Below, piece after piece: positions 1 through 11,342 of a stretch of DNA of 64,000 nucleotides (within the stretch, counting starts at the first letter, position 1; each line of letters begins with the position of its first letter). The notes beneath the pieces are model-generated. The model worked only from the letters and a program-made list of their open reading frames with translations. It was not told where the DNA came from and did not search any database. This DNA is from Acrasis kona (lineage: Eukaryota; Heterolobosea; Eutetramitea; Acrasida; Acrasidae). The position numbers were made by a program, and so were the translations under genes. Location of the stretch: positions 1-64,000 of the forward strand of contig JAOPGA020000585.1 in assembly GCA_026419775.2 (NCBI GenBank), in the 5' to 3' direction.

Positions 1-124
1 TCCGATGTGTCAACTTGCTTTTGACCAAAAGATACAACAAGGCAGGAGGCCCGAGTATCCAAAAAAGAGTCGTCGGTTATCATACAGATAAAGAGAAGGT
101 AACAAATGAAGTAACTAAACAGCC

Positions 125-349
125 ATGGAAATGTACGACAGCATCATGTCGTCTGTAAGGGAAGCAGGAGATACTTGCGTGGTAGTGAAGGGACGCATCA
201 TACCACAGCCCAATAGGTTGTACGTCCCGTCGGAGCATTGGGAGGCCGTTTGCAAGGCATTCATTATGGCTATAAAGGATGAAGATTTCGTGTACCCTCC
301 CGTGGATCATCCTCAAGAATGGTACACCTCTGACATGTATGACTATTAA
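125..349 (+). CDS. Small acidic-tailed protein or last exon of a gene entering from the left
   Basis: An open frame of 74 residues with an ATG in good context. It is rich in aromatic and acidic residues toward the end (tail YTSDMYDY) and stops with TAA just before AT-rich DNA. I recognise no family. The bases before the ATG end in CTAAACAG, which resembles a 3' splice site, and the first 75 bases of the window are open in one frame. The ORF could therefore be the last exon of a gene starting outside the window. Both readings are inference. Confidence 0.35.
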   Translation: MEMYDSIMSSVREAGDTCVVVKGRIIPQPNRLYVPSEHWEAVCKAFIMAIKDEDFVYPPVDHPQEWYTSDMYDY

Positions 350-752
350 ATGTATACGTTTAGGCAATAATATTTATTATACAAATTGTTTCTATCTCTT
401 CTTAAGATGAAGCTACATGAAGTTACACTAACTCTAGCAACTCGAGGATTGCCATCTTGCCTTCTACTTTCTGTTCTATTTTGGTATGCCATATACCATA
501 TATATTATGCCAATGGCATAATCAAATCGAAGGCAAGATTTTTCCCTGCTGTGCAAACTTCTTTAGCCCGCATTTAGAAACTCCGCGACGATAACCATAG
601 TCGGATTAGCTGCGGGACCATATGTTGACCATTTTTTTGTTGAAAGCAACACCAAGTAATAATGGTGGTTCAAACAACATATTGGTTAAACAAAGCGAAC
701 ACCCTACAGGTCAAAGGAACGAAAACTCTGCTCCAATAAATATAAAACTATT
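350..752. other. Intergenic, no gene seen
   Basis: About 400 bases between the small ORF and the 3' end of the phosphatase gene. A 63-codon open frame at 386-577 has no recognisable protein character. I see no RNA gene or repeat. Confidence 0.5.
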
Positions 753-2019
753 TTATTCAAAAATATTCACATTAAGTAGATCTTTCGGGTCATAAAAGTA
801 CTTCCATATTGTAGATGGAACAGCCATGAAATCTCTCTGCCACCGTTCTTCTCCACAATGTTGGTCACATCTTATGAAAATGTACTTTACTTGATCTGGA
901 AAGTCTCTATACACTGAAGCATAAATTGATGGATCCTTCACACAAAAGTCAGATGACACTAAAGTTTGAACTTACCGCTTCATTACTATCACCAATCAAA
1001 ACAAACTTTCTGTTCGGATGTTGTCTCAATAAACGTTTAATGATAAATGGTTTTGTTTTCTTAGAACTATAATGTGATGAAAACGTTAAAATGATTTTTA
1101 CTTACCTCCTAAAAATGTTGAAAAATGAGTTCGTTATGAAACTAACGTATCTTAGATGAAAGCTTCCCATCGGAAATCCTTCCCTCTCTAAAAAGTCTTC
1201 AAGTTTTGGATATAATTGATAAGGACTTAAAGTATTAGAGAAAATGTTTAATAGTAGTTGGTACCTAGATGACACATAGTGAAAGTATGCTTTGTCGCCC
1301 CAGCTCTGGTATATTTTGGCCATATCTGGTATGGCTGTGAAAGACTTGAATGTGTTTTGCATCATTGTCATCATGTGCGTCACATTTGTAAGCTTGATTG
1401 TGTCGTCAATGTCGCTAACAATTGAGATCTTGTTGGGAGTGTCGTCAATGACTTGAGCGTAGCCTTGAATGGTTTCATTCTCAAAGTAAACTTGATAATT
1501 CAACCAACCATCTTTTCCTACTTGGGGGTTTTCCACAACAATGTCATCATAAAAGAATCCATCTTGATCTGTGGTTAGATTGTGCCTGACGTTTCCGAGC
1601 TGAATGCTTACGGGCACTCCTTGACGACCGAATTGCATTAGCAACGCTTGGACGTGTACAAAATGCTCTTCATCAGTTTTTAAAAAAGATGTTAAATAAA
1701 GAACAAGAGCAGATATGACTTGTCGCCACCAATGTTTAACTTCTAACCTAATTCTTAATTTAAATTTCTGACGCTACAAAATTGTTTACCATGTGAGTTT
1801 GTGATGTGTTTCATAAACAAGGCCATGTATTGGCACGTGCAGTTTTTGATTATGAATATATGCGACTGTTCTGTGAAGAGTTAGGCTCGACTGAAACTTA
1901 AATGTATCTCGTCCGAAATTTAAAAAGTGCACAACTGCTAATACGAATAGAATGGTGACTATTGACGATGAGAATAGTGTTGCAATCTTAAATAGGTTCG
2001 CTGCTCTTCTAATCGGCAT
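753..2019 (-). CDS. App1-type phosphatidate phosphatase (DUF2183), membrane anchored
   Basis: Exons 2019-1790, 1747-1106, 1066-976 and 935-753 join into a 381-residue protein. The three introns are 42, 39 and 40 nt with GT-AG ends. The middle exon carries the HAD-like catalytic signature VSDIDDTIKLTN (DxDxT). The small third exon supplies the conserved RKFVLIGDS segment, and the last exon continues with DPSIYASVYRDFPDQV and IFIR. This order is characteristic of the App1 catalytic domain, which in yeast dephosphorylates phosphatidic acid to diacylglycerol. An N-terminal hydrophobic helix (about residues 12-32) follows a basic start, so a membrane-anchored form is likely, unlike the soluble actin-patch yeast enzyme. 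Family assignment is firm; substrate is inferred. Confidence 0.87.
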
Positions 2020-2232
2020 TTGATGTTGATAATAAGGGTTGCTAACCTTGTTCGGAGTTTGTAAACGAAATATAAAGATTTCACTTGAAACAAATAATTA
2101 ATTGAAGGAAAACTCCCGGCACAAACAAAAACCAATAAACAAGTTAGATCCTTCCATCGTACATGTCTATTTTTTTTTCTCTTGTTGGATTGTAAATGTT
2201 CCCATATGGGAACATTTCAGGAACTCAAAAGG

Positions 2233-2879
2233 ATGTCAAAGCCATTTCCAAAGCCTCAATTTCGCAAATGGTGCAACGAAGAGGCGTTCATAAAGGACTT
2301 GCTACAAACAAATCAGTGGGATGGTCGTCAAAAGACTGTGGAGAACCCGACCGCCTAGCTATTTATCCATCATTTCCCACTAGAATTTTTTTTAACTACA
2401 AAGAGAGTTTAAACAAGAATCGCAAGTGGGAATTAAAAGACGATATTGTTCAAAGTATCGAAAATGAAAAGAAAGAGAAGGATAAGATTCGTTCGGAAAG
2501 GCTTGTTAGAAACAGAAAAATAAAGAAGGAAGAGTATAAAGAGTCATTAAAAGACCAAAAGCGAAAGCAAGTAGTAAGGGCAAGCATATCAAAAAATGAG
2601 ATTATAGAAGAATCTTCAGCACCTGAACCACCAACACCCAAAGTTGGTTGGTCGCTTGGCAAAAGTAGTTATAGTGGCACACGTTACTCAAATGAAGAGG
2701 GGCTTGTTGTTATAGTTCCTCATACCAACAATGTTATTAGAGGATTGTACTCAAGACAAGGTGAAAACAATTATTGGAGTGCGCGTTGGGGAGATGATGC
2801 AGAAACACACAGGCGCTTCGTCAAACAGGAGGCCAATAAATTAGTGAAAGGTTCTTGTCCAGAATCCTACTTGATGTAG
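2233..2879 (+). CDS. Unknown charged, coiled protein
   Basis: The best model starts at the ATG at 2233 and removes a 35-nt GT-AG segment (2324-2358, donor GTCGTC), giving 203 residues. An ATG at 2196 is open longer, but its N-terminus looks non-coding. The middle is a highly charged helix rich in Lys/Glu/Arg, followed by a Pro-rich linker (APEPPTP) and a more ordered C-terminus with WSARWGDD. I recognise no family. The stop is TAG; shifting one base there would add 24 codons to a TAA at 2952, which I do not adopt. The donor is atypical, so the first exon boundary is uncertain. Confidence 0.5.
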
Positions 2880-3025
2880 ATTCAATAGTTCAACATACTT
2901 TGGTCCCACTCAGAATCCGGTCAACAATAAGGAGGACGGTGACATAATTTAACGTCAACACAATCAATAAACATCATGATTATACTTTTATTTAATTGAC
3001 TATACATGTGATTATCAGAATACTT

Positions 3026-6000
3026 TTATTTTAATTGACTGACAACAGAACTTATCCTGTCCAGCATGTTCTTGTCCTTTTCACGATCTCTTAACGCAAT
3101 CAAATTGTTCTTTAATTCTTGCTTATCAATTCCAACTACACCCTTCTCAACGACCTTACCCAATAACACAAGAGCTGCCTCACGTACATGCACCTGCCTC
3201 TCTCCAGCGTCACTGTTCAATAGTACTTCATCCACAACTTCTTTATCAAGAGGCTTCAACTCGTTCATTTTTCCGAATGATCTCAAGACGGCAATATTCT
3301 CTAACTGAGTAGTTCTTTGTTTTAATTTGCTCAATAACCAATTTCTAACGTCCATCTCCTGCTTTTGAACTGTTTCTTGATTTGAATGATTATAACGGAG
3401 AGGTTGTAACTCTATCAAATGAACGCTAACTTGTTCCTTGTCCTTTTTCTTCTTGAGGGCTACTTGACCATCTTGTTGCTTATCGTCCTGGTCGATCTGC
3501 ATGTCATCATCCTGTGTCAACTCATTACAAATCAAATCAGTCAACTCAACAATTTGATTGGTGGTGTCCACACTCAAACAAGAATTAAAGAAGGGATTAT
3601 TCAACACTTTTTTCAAAGACATTAAACCATGTAAACGATATTCTAGATTAGTTTTTCTACATTCCTTAATCATCAAAACCAACGTTTCGTTACAATTTTC
3701 TAAAATTGGTTTTTTGACACTTGACAAGACATCACCAAGAGCATCCAACAACACATGTTTACCGTCCCAAGTACGACCAAACAAACCCTGTTCAAGACCC
3801 TTTATTATTTTTATTGTAATATCGTCAGGAATATCATCTGGTATCTCACTACCGATCTCGCCCAGAGCCAACCCACCTTGCTTCTTCATTTGCCACGAAG
3901 AATGTTGTAACAATTGTAAACACTTTTCGGAAATACAACCAATGAACAACCTCGTAAAATCCTTTGTGGAACTATGTGCAACCACTTCGTCCCACACATT
4001 TTCGTTCCAAGTCTTTTTGACCTTCTCATCAGGGTCATGACGCGCCACAAAAGCAACCGGTAAAATCTTTTCGTAAAACTTTTGTACGATGATGGGCGCC
4101 TGTCTAATCATTTGTTCGAACAACAGCGCGCTAATGTACCTACTGTTCTCATCAGCGCTCTCCTGTACATACATATCCAACACTTGAGTAAGTACCTTAT
4201 CAGCTTGAGACATTTTGCTATTTTTTAAGACATAGGGCAGAGAGCTAGCTAAGATTGCTCGCTCTCCGCTACTACTCCCACCAGAGGAATTCAAAATGGC
4301 GTTCATGATTCCTCTCAACATTTGTTGAGTGTGCTTACGAATCAACACGCCGTGGAACTTTGATAATTGTTGAACGAAACGAGCAGTAGCTAATCTCGTT
4401 CCGTGACCCACTCCGCTACGTAGTAAATCCATTAGTTTTGGAACGAGGGTCACCAGCACCGATTCGTCTATTTGACGTTCGCATTGAGAGAGCGTATCGG
4501 CGATAGGACCAGAGCGATTCATGCTCATTCTTAAATTCTCTAACTCTTCTTTGGAAATACCGTACGTGCCGGTGTGTTGCTCTACGTAGCTAAGCATTTG
4601 TGGTTCCAACACGCTGGTGAGCTCTATTAAAGTGCCAACTATTTCTGCAATGTGAGGACGCAAGTAGGGTCCGCTGGCCACGCTTATTTTTTGTATTTGG
4701 GCCAACGAAATGTAAACTACGTCCTTGAGAGGAAACAACAATCCTTGTTTGAGATAAACGCCCATGATTAGATTCAAAGCGCTCGGTACGTCGCTATGAT
4801 CAGTGTATTTTGGATCACAACACTTTTCTGTAAAGGTCGCTAATTTACGTAAGCACGTCGCTGCTGCTTTACGTGGACTATCCTTCACGTCGTCCATGAC
4901 CCTAAATACCTTTAGTAAGCTCTCTTCGATGAATGGTTCCATTTCCTTGTATTTGCGACCATTGTAGAGATCTGTTAGTGCGTAACAACTTGCTTCTCTT
5001 ACTCTCCATAAATTGCTGTTCGCTCCGGAGAGTAATTCCTTTGCAATCGGCACCAAGTATTCGTCGATGGTTTGTTTTGGATTCTTGACGATTGCTTTCC
5101 ACATGTCGGTCATGGCCTTGTTGATGACTGGGTTAGGATCGAATGTGTATCGATAGAGCTTTGGTGCGATCTGAGGTAACATTTTGACCAGCCTATCGTT
5201 ATTGGCTCCGTTGGTCGATTGTACGATGCTCACTGCGCTGAATGCAGCTGCTCTCTTGGCGTTCCATATGGCGTTGTGACTGCTGACTGCTAACATTTGA
5301 TAAATCATTTCTGGTCTTCCAATGTCGTTTGCAACATCTACTAGTTCCTTGTAGGTACCACTTCCCGCGCTTTTACCTTTAACTTCCTTGACTGAATCTG
5401 GGAACAACACCAAATTGGAATCTTCGGTGATTTTGATATCTGTTTTGGTCATGCGTTGTTCGCTTCCACTTAGTTGGTCAACCAGAGAGTCTACCAGACT
5501 ACTTTGAGCGTTTTCGTCGCTCATTTGATAGACGTAGGCTAATCCACGTCCAGCAACTTCATTCGTGATTTCGTTGCTGTCGGTAAGCAACATGCTGAAT
5601 GCACGTTGTATTTCTGGTAAGTGGAATTTGACACGGGGTGATGTGGCGCAATAACGCACGATACTCATCAACCAAGCAGATGCACATTGTCTTACAATCT
5701 TCTTTGGATGTAAAACACCTTGTTGGACTATTTTTAGGAGCACTTGAGTGGCAACGACGTTACGATCTGTTTGTAATGGAGTGTGCTCTGGATAGAGTTT
5801 GGTGTAAGGATCGTCCAAGTGCAAAGAACAATAAAGAGGTCCACCACATAGCGAAGAAAAGACGTCGCCGATTGTAAACAAAATCTCGTCGGATTTGTTA
5901 CGAGTGCCCAACTCAAATAAGCATTCGATAATCTTGGACTGGTAATCAGTGGAAGAAGATAACAAATCACCTGCACAGATTTGTGACATGCACTGAAGAC

Positions 6001-8471
6001 TAGTTTCAATGAGTCGATCGACTTTATTAGTGCTGATAAAATCCAATAAGGATTGAATCAGCGAATCGACGTTAGAAGAAGATAACGCCGATTGACGAGC
6101 GAGTTGACCAGCAGATTTAAACAATGCAACAACAACAAGCGTACGAGACGCATATACATTCTCTAATTGTTTCAATTGAGAAATACGATCAACAATTTGG
6201 TCAATTATGATTCGCTCTTCATTTTGTAAACTAGTCGGATCTCTTCTATACTTTATTGCTAAATAATCGCCCAATAACAAAATTGCAGCATGTGCATCCT
6301 TTTCCTTGACTTGGTTGATTGGTTGGTCCAATACTTGTTTCCACTCCTTGACGCTAGTTGACTGCTCCTGAGCAGGTGCATACAGAGCAAGAAGTGCCAC
6401 TAGCTTACTAACTTGTTCTCTAGAGATATCATCGCCGCCAAATGCAGATTTTTTGAGCGGTTCAAAGAAGAGTTCGCTCACTTGAGGTCCGAATCGTTCA
6501 GTGTCATTAGGAATGAAACTCAACAAGGAGTCACTGACCTGATGTGATAGTTCTGCAGAAACATCATTCTGATGACTGCTTTGATTGCTACTGATGGCCG
6601 CTCTATAAATAATCTTCAAATACTGATGGATGGTATTTTGATTCAAATTTGATATGTAATTTTGATTTTGATTTTGATTGGCCAACAACATTTCTTTACA
6701 AAATTTCAAAATATTCAATTGGACCATTGGCGACAATAACGAGTAATCATTCTCTGGTTGACTAGAATAAAACTCGAACAAGTACTTTACAAAATTCGTG
6801 AAATCACCAAAATTGAAATTCTCGCCCGGAGAATCCATCTGTCTATATTTCGTAAACCTCTCCAGATCAAGACCACGTGCAGATTCCTCCCTGACGTTCA
6901 ACTTACCGTGATCGCTGCACAACAAACAAATCAAACGACTCGCCTCGTGGTCGAATGGAAACAACCGATTGGTGCTACGTAAAGCAGCGCCAGTGGTATA
7001 GCCGCCTTCGTCTTTTGATTTGTTCTTGATTCGATCCAAAAACAAATTTTCGAAAAATGATTTCGTGGATGCATCTCGAATGGGATGATAAGCGCTTATC
7101 AAGTTGTTCAGACCCTGTTGGACCGAAATCTTTACTTGGGGTGATTCGATGGTCAACCCACGAAAAAATAATTCCACCAGATGGAATCGAGATTGAACGT
7201 GATTCGGAAATTTCTTGCTCAAACTTCCGAGCGCCGTGTAAAAGTTCTCCTTCATCGTTTCGTTCTGTAACGACCTATCGCTGCTGGTCATCAACCTAGT
7301 CAACGTGTCGGTCAACTTGCCGAACAATTCGGACGAGAAGGATTGCGTAGATTGAGCGTCGCCCTGATTCAAAATCCAAATGAAAAATTGCATGCCGGCC
7401 GATTTCAATTTCAAATTGCTGAATTCGGCGAACAAAGAGTCCATCAGGAGCGACCTCATGGTGGCGTCGTCTCGAATGGCCAATTTTGATTTGGACAAGA
7501 ATTGTAAAATCTTGATCTTCAAAGCATCGCTCGCTTGTGTGGAATCATTTGTTTTGCCCAGATACAAATCGATTAGATTTTGGATCAATTGGGCATCTTC
7601 GGGGTTGATTGTTAATTTCTTCAAGTAATTTTCTGATTTGGCGGTAAGCGATTGTTGACCGTCGATGCTTCCGATCAACAACAAGTGAAAAATTTCATCA
7701 TGTTGGAATATTTCGGAATGGTAGATGAACTCGACGATTGATATTTTCTTGTCGTAAATGTTGACCAGTGCTGATTTTTGTGATGTGTTTGATGTGGACG
7801 TGCCGACGATGCGATGGATGGCGGGTATGCTCAATCCGCTAGGTATGTCCAATTGATCCCCCGTGATCTTGTAATTACCCCTAAAGGAGTAGATAATCCT
7901 TGAAGAATGAAAGTAGTACCCTTCGATCTGCCTCTGAAGCTCTGAGCGACTCGAAAGTCACGTCGAACGCATCCCTTTGTTCTGATTTTTCTCCGAAAGG
8001 TGGTACTTTTAAATGTTGAATGGCATCGAGGCAGCACCGAAGTAAAATGTCTTGTTGAGAAGTTAATTTTGTTGAAATGTTTAAAAGTAGTTTGGGAAAG
8101 GTGGAGGCTTTCTCGGCTGGTGTTAATCTTTCGTAAGCCAAGTCTAGATAGATGACACCAAAGTTGCGGATCATGGCGCCATTGCGCTCGTCCGTTGCGC
8201 TCAAGTATATTTGTAGGATTTCGTTGAAGGGCAATGTGATGGATGGGTTTGGTTTGACCCTCTTGTTCAAGTGCGAGAGCGTCTCGATGATCTTGTTTCT
8301 GACCGATGTTTCTGGGTAGGATATTAGGGATAATAATTTGGGTAGGTATTCTGCTATTTGTTTTTGAAGGACTTGATCGTCGCTGGTTAGGGCCATTTTG
8401 GTTCCCATGTTATCGATAATATTCCATATCTTTTGAGCCGCTTTTTGTGCAGCAGTTGGTGTTGTGCTCAT
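3026..8471 (-). CDS. ECM29: Proteasome adaptor/scaffold ECM29 (HEAT-repeat)
   Basis: About 1,800 residues, close to human ECM29 (about 1,845). ECM29 binds the 19S and 20S particles and helps with proteasome quality control and localisation. Evidence is the collinear match to the family: the N-terminal LSHLNKRVKPNPSITLP block, the SHNAIWNAKRAAAFSA segment, LVPKLMDLLRSGVGHGTRLA, and the LEQGLFGRTWDGKHVLLDAL repeat. HEAT repeats run throughout, with a short acidic insert near DDDMQIDQDD. Exon 1 (8471-about 7920) and the long remaining part are in different frames. A 52-nt GT-AG intron (7868-7919) joins them but removes a helix that appears conserved (VLLSFFKDYLLL). The alternative is a one-base break near the TAG at 7881-7883. 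Stop TAA. Convergent with the unknown gene to the left. Confidence 0.92.
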
Positions 8472-8661
8472 GATGATGTTGTTTCAATTAATTATTTGTA
8501 TTTCTAATACATTTCGGAATTCATGTTCTATTTTTGAGCAGCCAACTTGATTGTAAACCACACAACCAAACTTTGAGTATTCCTTTGAGGTGAACATACT
8601 TGTAGCAGTTTTGTTGATTAAAAATAACAAGAATATTATTCAAAATTGGTGTTACATTTAT

Positions 8662-9705
8662 TTATACAGAAGGAACAGTAGGATTGTTGTTCACCCAGCG
8701 ACAGTCTGTGTGCAGGGTGGATCCTCCGTTCAATAATTCGTACATCAAAAAGACTCTTTGGACAGCTGCTGGGTATAATGGTATGCATCCTGGGGGAAGA
8801 ACACCAGCTCCTCTTTTTCCACAAGCGCATGAATCAGGTAGACCTTGGGGTGACAAGTTTCTGCAAGCAGGAGTATCTAATTTGCCCATCACAGCTGTAG
8901 TATCATATCCACTGTATGCAGAGAAGTCGATAGCTCTACCACTCTCTTCCCAATATACAAAGTAGTACTTACCAGCTGACAAGTTACGCTCATTAATCCA
9001 TCTCCATGGCTTGTCGCCGCAGAAGTTACCAACTTTGTAATGTGGGCAGAAGTTTGCAGTGTAGTTGTATGGGTATGGAGATCCTGGGCATCTCTCTGGT
9101 GGGTATCCACATCCTAGTACACCAGTACTGGTATCGTTTGTGTATCTTTGGAATGCTTGGCAGTCTGGATCTTGATTACCGGAGTTGTAAGGAATGTACC
9201 ATCTGTCTGGGTATGTTCCAAGTGGTCTTGTGATGTTCAAAGTGTATCTCTTTTGTCCTCTCTCGACCGGTGGATGCAAGCCGAAGACTGCTCCATATCC
9301 CTCTGGAAGCTCCCAATTAATGTTGTTTTGTCTCTTGAACAAACGAGATGGGATTTGAAATCTTGAATCAGTAAGTGGACCAACCAAAGCAGTATGTACG
9401 TAGTGATCCTTGTACTCGTGGCAGGATGGAATCCAAGCATGGGTGTTGGCGATTCCTTGGTTGTCGTTGATGGTGAATTGATGTACAGTGTATTTGTTTC
9501 TTGCAATGTAAGTGTGCACGAATCTGGCATCTTGGACACCATTGACCATGTGCCTATCTACTAGTGGACCGTCGATGACGTATGGGGATTCAAAGGTGTA
9601 CAGGGTCTCACCTACGTTTCTCTCAAGCCTTGCTCTTGTGACGTCCATGATAGTGCATGCACATGTTGCTAGTATTAAGCATAGAGCAACTAGTGACTTG
9701 TTCAT
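8662..9705 (-). CDS. Secreted protein of unknown family
   Basis: A 347-residue protein from the ATG at 9705; an upstream in-frame ATG at 9741 would put charged residues before the signal. The start is a clear signal peptide (MNKSLVALCLILATCACT). The mature part has several N-glycosylation sequons (NIT, NDT, NYT, NLS), about a dozen cysteines concentrated in the C-terminal half, and many Tyr/Pro/Gly residues. There is no transmembrane segment after the signal, so secretion or lumenal residence is expected. I do not recognise a domain. It ends with TAA, followed by AT-rich DNA. Confidence 0.75.
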   Translation of the reverse strand: MNKSLVALCLILATCACTIMDVTRARLERNVGETLYTFESPYVIDGPLVDRHMVNGVQDARFVHTYIARNKYTVHQFTINDNQGIANTHAWIPSCHEYKDHYVHTALVGPLTDSRFQIPSRLFKRQNNINWELPEGYGAVFGLHPPVERGQKRYTLNITRPLGTYPDRWYIPYNSGNQDPDCQAFQRYTNDTSTGVLGCGYPPERCPGSPYPYNYTANFCPHYKVGNFCGDKPWRWINERNLSAGKYYFVYWEESGRAIDFSAYSGYDTTAVMGKLDTPACRNLSPQGLPDSCACGKRGAGVLPPGCIPLYPAAVQRVFLMYELLNGGSTLHTDCRWVNNNPTVPSV

Positions 9706-10264
9706 GTTGTTTTTATGTGTTATGTTCTTAGAGACATTCAAGGTGGCTTTTTAAGCGCCTCCAGATGACGTTGACAACGTTACATCGGATGATTATGGAT
9801 AACTCGGAGCTCCGAAGTGATCCAGTTTAAACAATCATGTGTTTCATATGAGATTTATATCACCTTTGCAAGAAATATGTCCCATCTTCCGAGATATTTG
9901 ACGATTCAATTTTGTTCTGTTTTTCTTTGTATGATGGTTTTCGGACAGCGCCATCAACATCAAAACCAAACAAACCAGAATAAGGATATTCTTCATGATA
10001 AATTAAAGGTACGAAATTTCGATTAACCATATCAATCTTAAGAGAGGAGGGATAGGTTGTGACATTTATTTTTCGGGACACTCTGATTGAATGAATGTAT
10101 CTATATACTACTCGGAGTTTAACAAAAGGAAAGTGTCGCTACCTTTGCACCAAGCCCGAATCTAAACAAACACTAGAATGTTGTAGTTAAGATGTTTATG
10201 GTTCCACTGTAGGCCCTCGATCGAAGATTCGAATGTACATAATAAAATACAACATCACAAACAC
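9706..10264. other. Intergenic, no gene supported
   Basis: Roughly 560 bases between a divergent promoter side (secreted protein) and the 3' end of the methyltransferase gene. A 73-codon minus-strand frame at 9860-10081 has no family signal. No RNA gene or repeat seen. Confidence 0.45.
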
Positions 10265-11149
10265 TCATTTTATTAATTTACTGGAAATGATGTAGTGACA
10301 TTTTGGTGACATTACGTGAGGATCTATCTTCATACTACACTTTACTTGTACACCTTCTCTATTCAATTCTTTTAACGAACTATACAAGTACATTGTCCAA
10401 GCAGCGTACACCGCAATAGTTTCCTCATCATGCAAGTCTAATCCTAAATTCTCTGCATAATCAAACCAGTGTTTGTTGTGCTCGTTAACATAAGAGCAGC
10501 AAGGAGAGAGAACAACAGAGCGCATGGCATCAAGGTTTTTGTAGATGTGCACCATGACTTCACTTAAATGTACACAAAGATGGGAAGCTAGACAAATACC
10601 AACAACCTCTCTCGACGGCTCTAACGCCTGCTCTTTTTTTATTTTGTCATCCATCAGTTTTAATGTCTTTTCAAAACCTCCCTTTCGTAGGGGATAGATG
10701 TAAAAATGCTCAAAATTTATATTTGGCAGGCTTTTAATGTGGTCAATGTTCATTTTCAAATCCTTGTCCAGCATCCATATCTTGGAGTCTGGATAGAGTA
10801 GACTAAGCATCACGGAAGTAAACCCTTTGCCGCTACAGCAGTCGAAGAACACAATTTTGTATTTGGACGCATCAGTTAAATGTTGTAACTCCCCTTGTAG
10901 CTGCTCAATAACACGGAACACCATGGCCCCACTCTCGGTGATTTCCTTTTTCATTGTACTTTTATTAAAAAACGACCTCCAGTTAGGTAATTCTGCATCT
11001 CTGTATTCTTTTAATTGCGGAAAGTTTGTCGCGAAGTAATAGATATATGGGTTTCGCTCAGATTCTTCTTGAGCCAATACGTTTTCAAGTAAGTGGTCAT
11101 ATACATTCACCCTTCTTTTAGGTTTTGTGTGAACAACATCGTCGGACAT
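10265..11149 (-). CDS. Class I SAM-dependent methyltransferase
   Basis: A single exon of 294 residues. The glycine-rich SAM-binding motif I reads VFFDCCSGKGFTSVML, followed by the acidic end of strand 2 in WMLDKD. Later GICLASHLCVHLSEVMVHIY and VVLSPCCSYV match the pattern of the Methyltransf_32/METTL25 and TRMT13 groups (hCGDL... then a CC motif). The target, RNA or protein, cannot be told. No signal or membrane segment, so cytosolic or nuclear. Stop TGA. The exact subfamily is inference. Confidence 0.75.
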   Translation of the reverse strand: MSDDVVHTKPKRRVNVYDHLLENVLAQEESERNPYIYYFATNFPQLKEYRDAELPNWRSFFNKSTMKKEITESGAMVFRVIEQLQGELQHLTDASKYKIVFFDCCSGKGFTSVMLSLLYPDSKIWMLDKDLKMNIDHIKSLPNINFEHFYIYPLRKGGFEKTLKLMDDKIKKEQALEPSREVVGICLASHLCVHLSEVMVHIYKNLDAMRSVVLSPCCSYVNEHNKHWFDYAENLGLDLHDEETIAVYAAWTMYLYSSLKELNREGVQVKCSMKIDPHVMSPKCHYIISSKLIK

Positions 11150-11342
11150 TACAAAAAATTTCTAATTTCAATGGACCTCTTCAGAACTCTTAGACCTTAT
11201 TATTGGAAACCAAATCATGTATTGAAGAATTTAAGTTTATTTATGATTAATATGCCATATTTCTTGTGATTGCCCCCACAAGAAATCAAGATTACCGATT
11301 GAATCGAAAATTTGAACCACCACAATTTAAAAGTCTTGGGCA

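Noticed and set aside
3026-7852. GCN1 as the identity of the long HEAT-repeat protein
   Set aside because: Length (about 1,800 not 2,600 residues) and the specific blocks GRTWDGKHVLLDAL, WNAKRAAAF and LVPKLMDLLRSGVGHGTRLA match ECM29.
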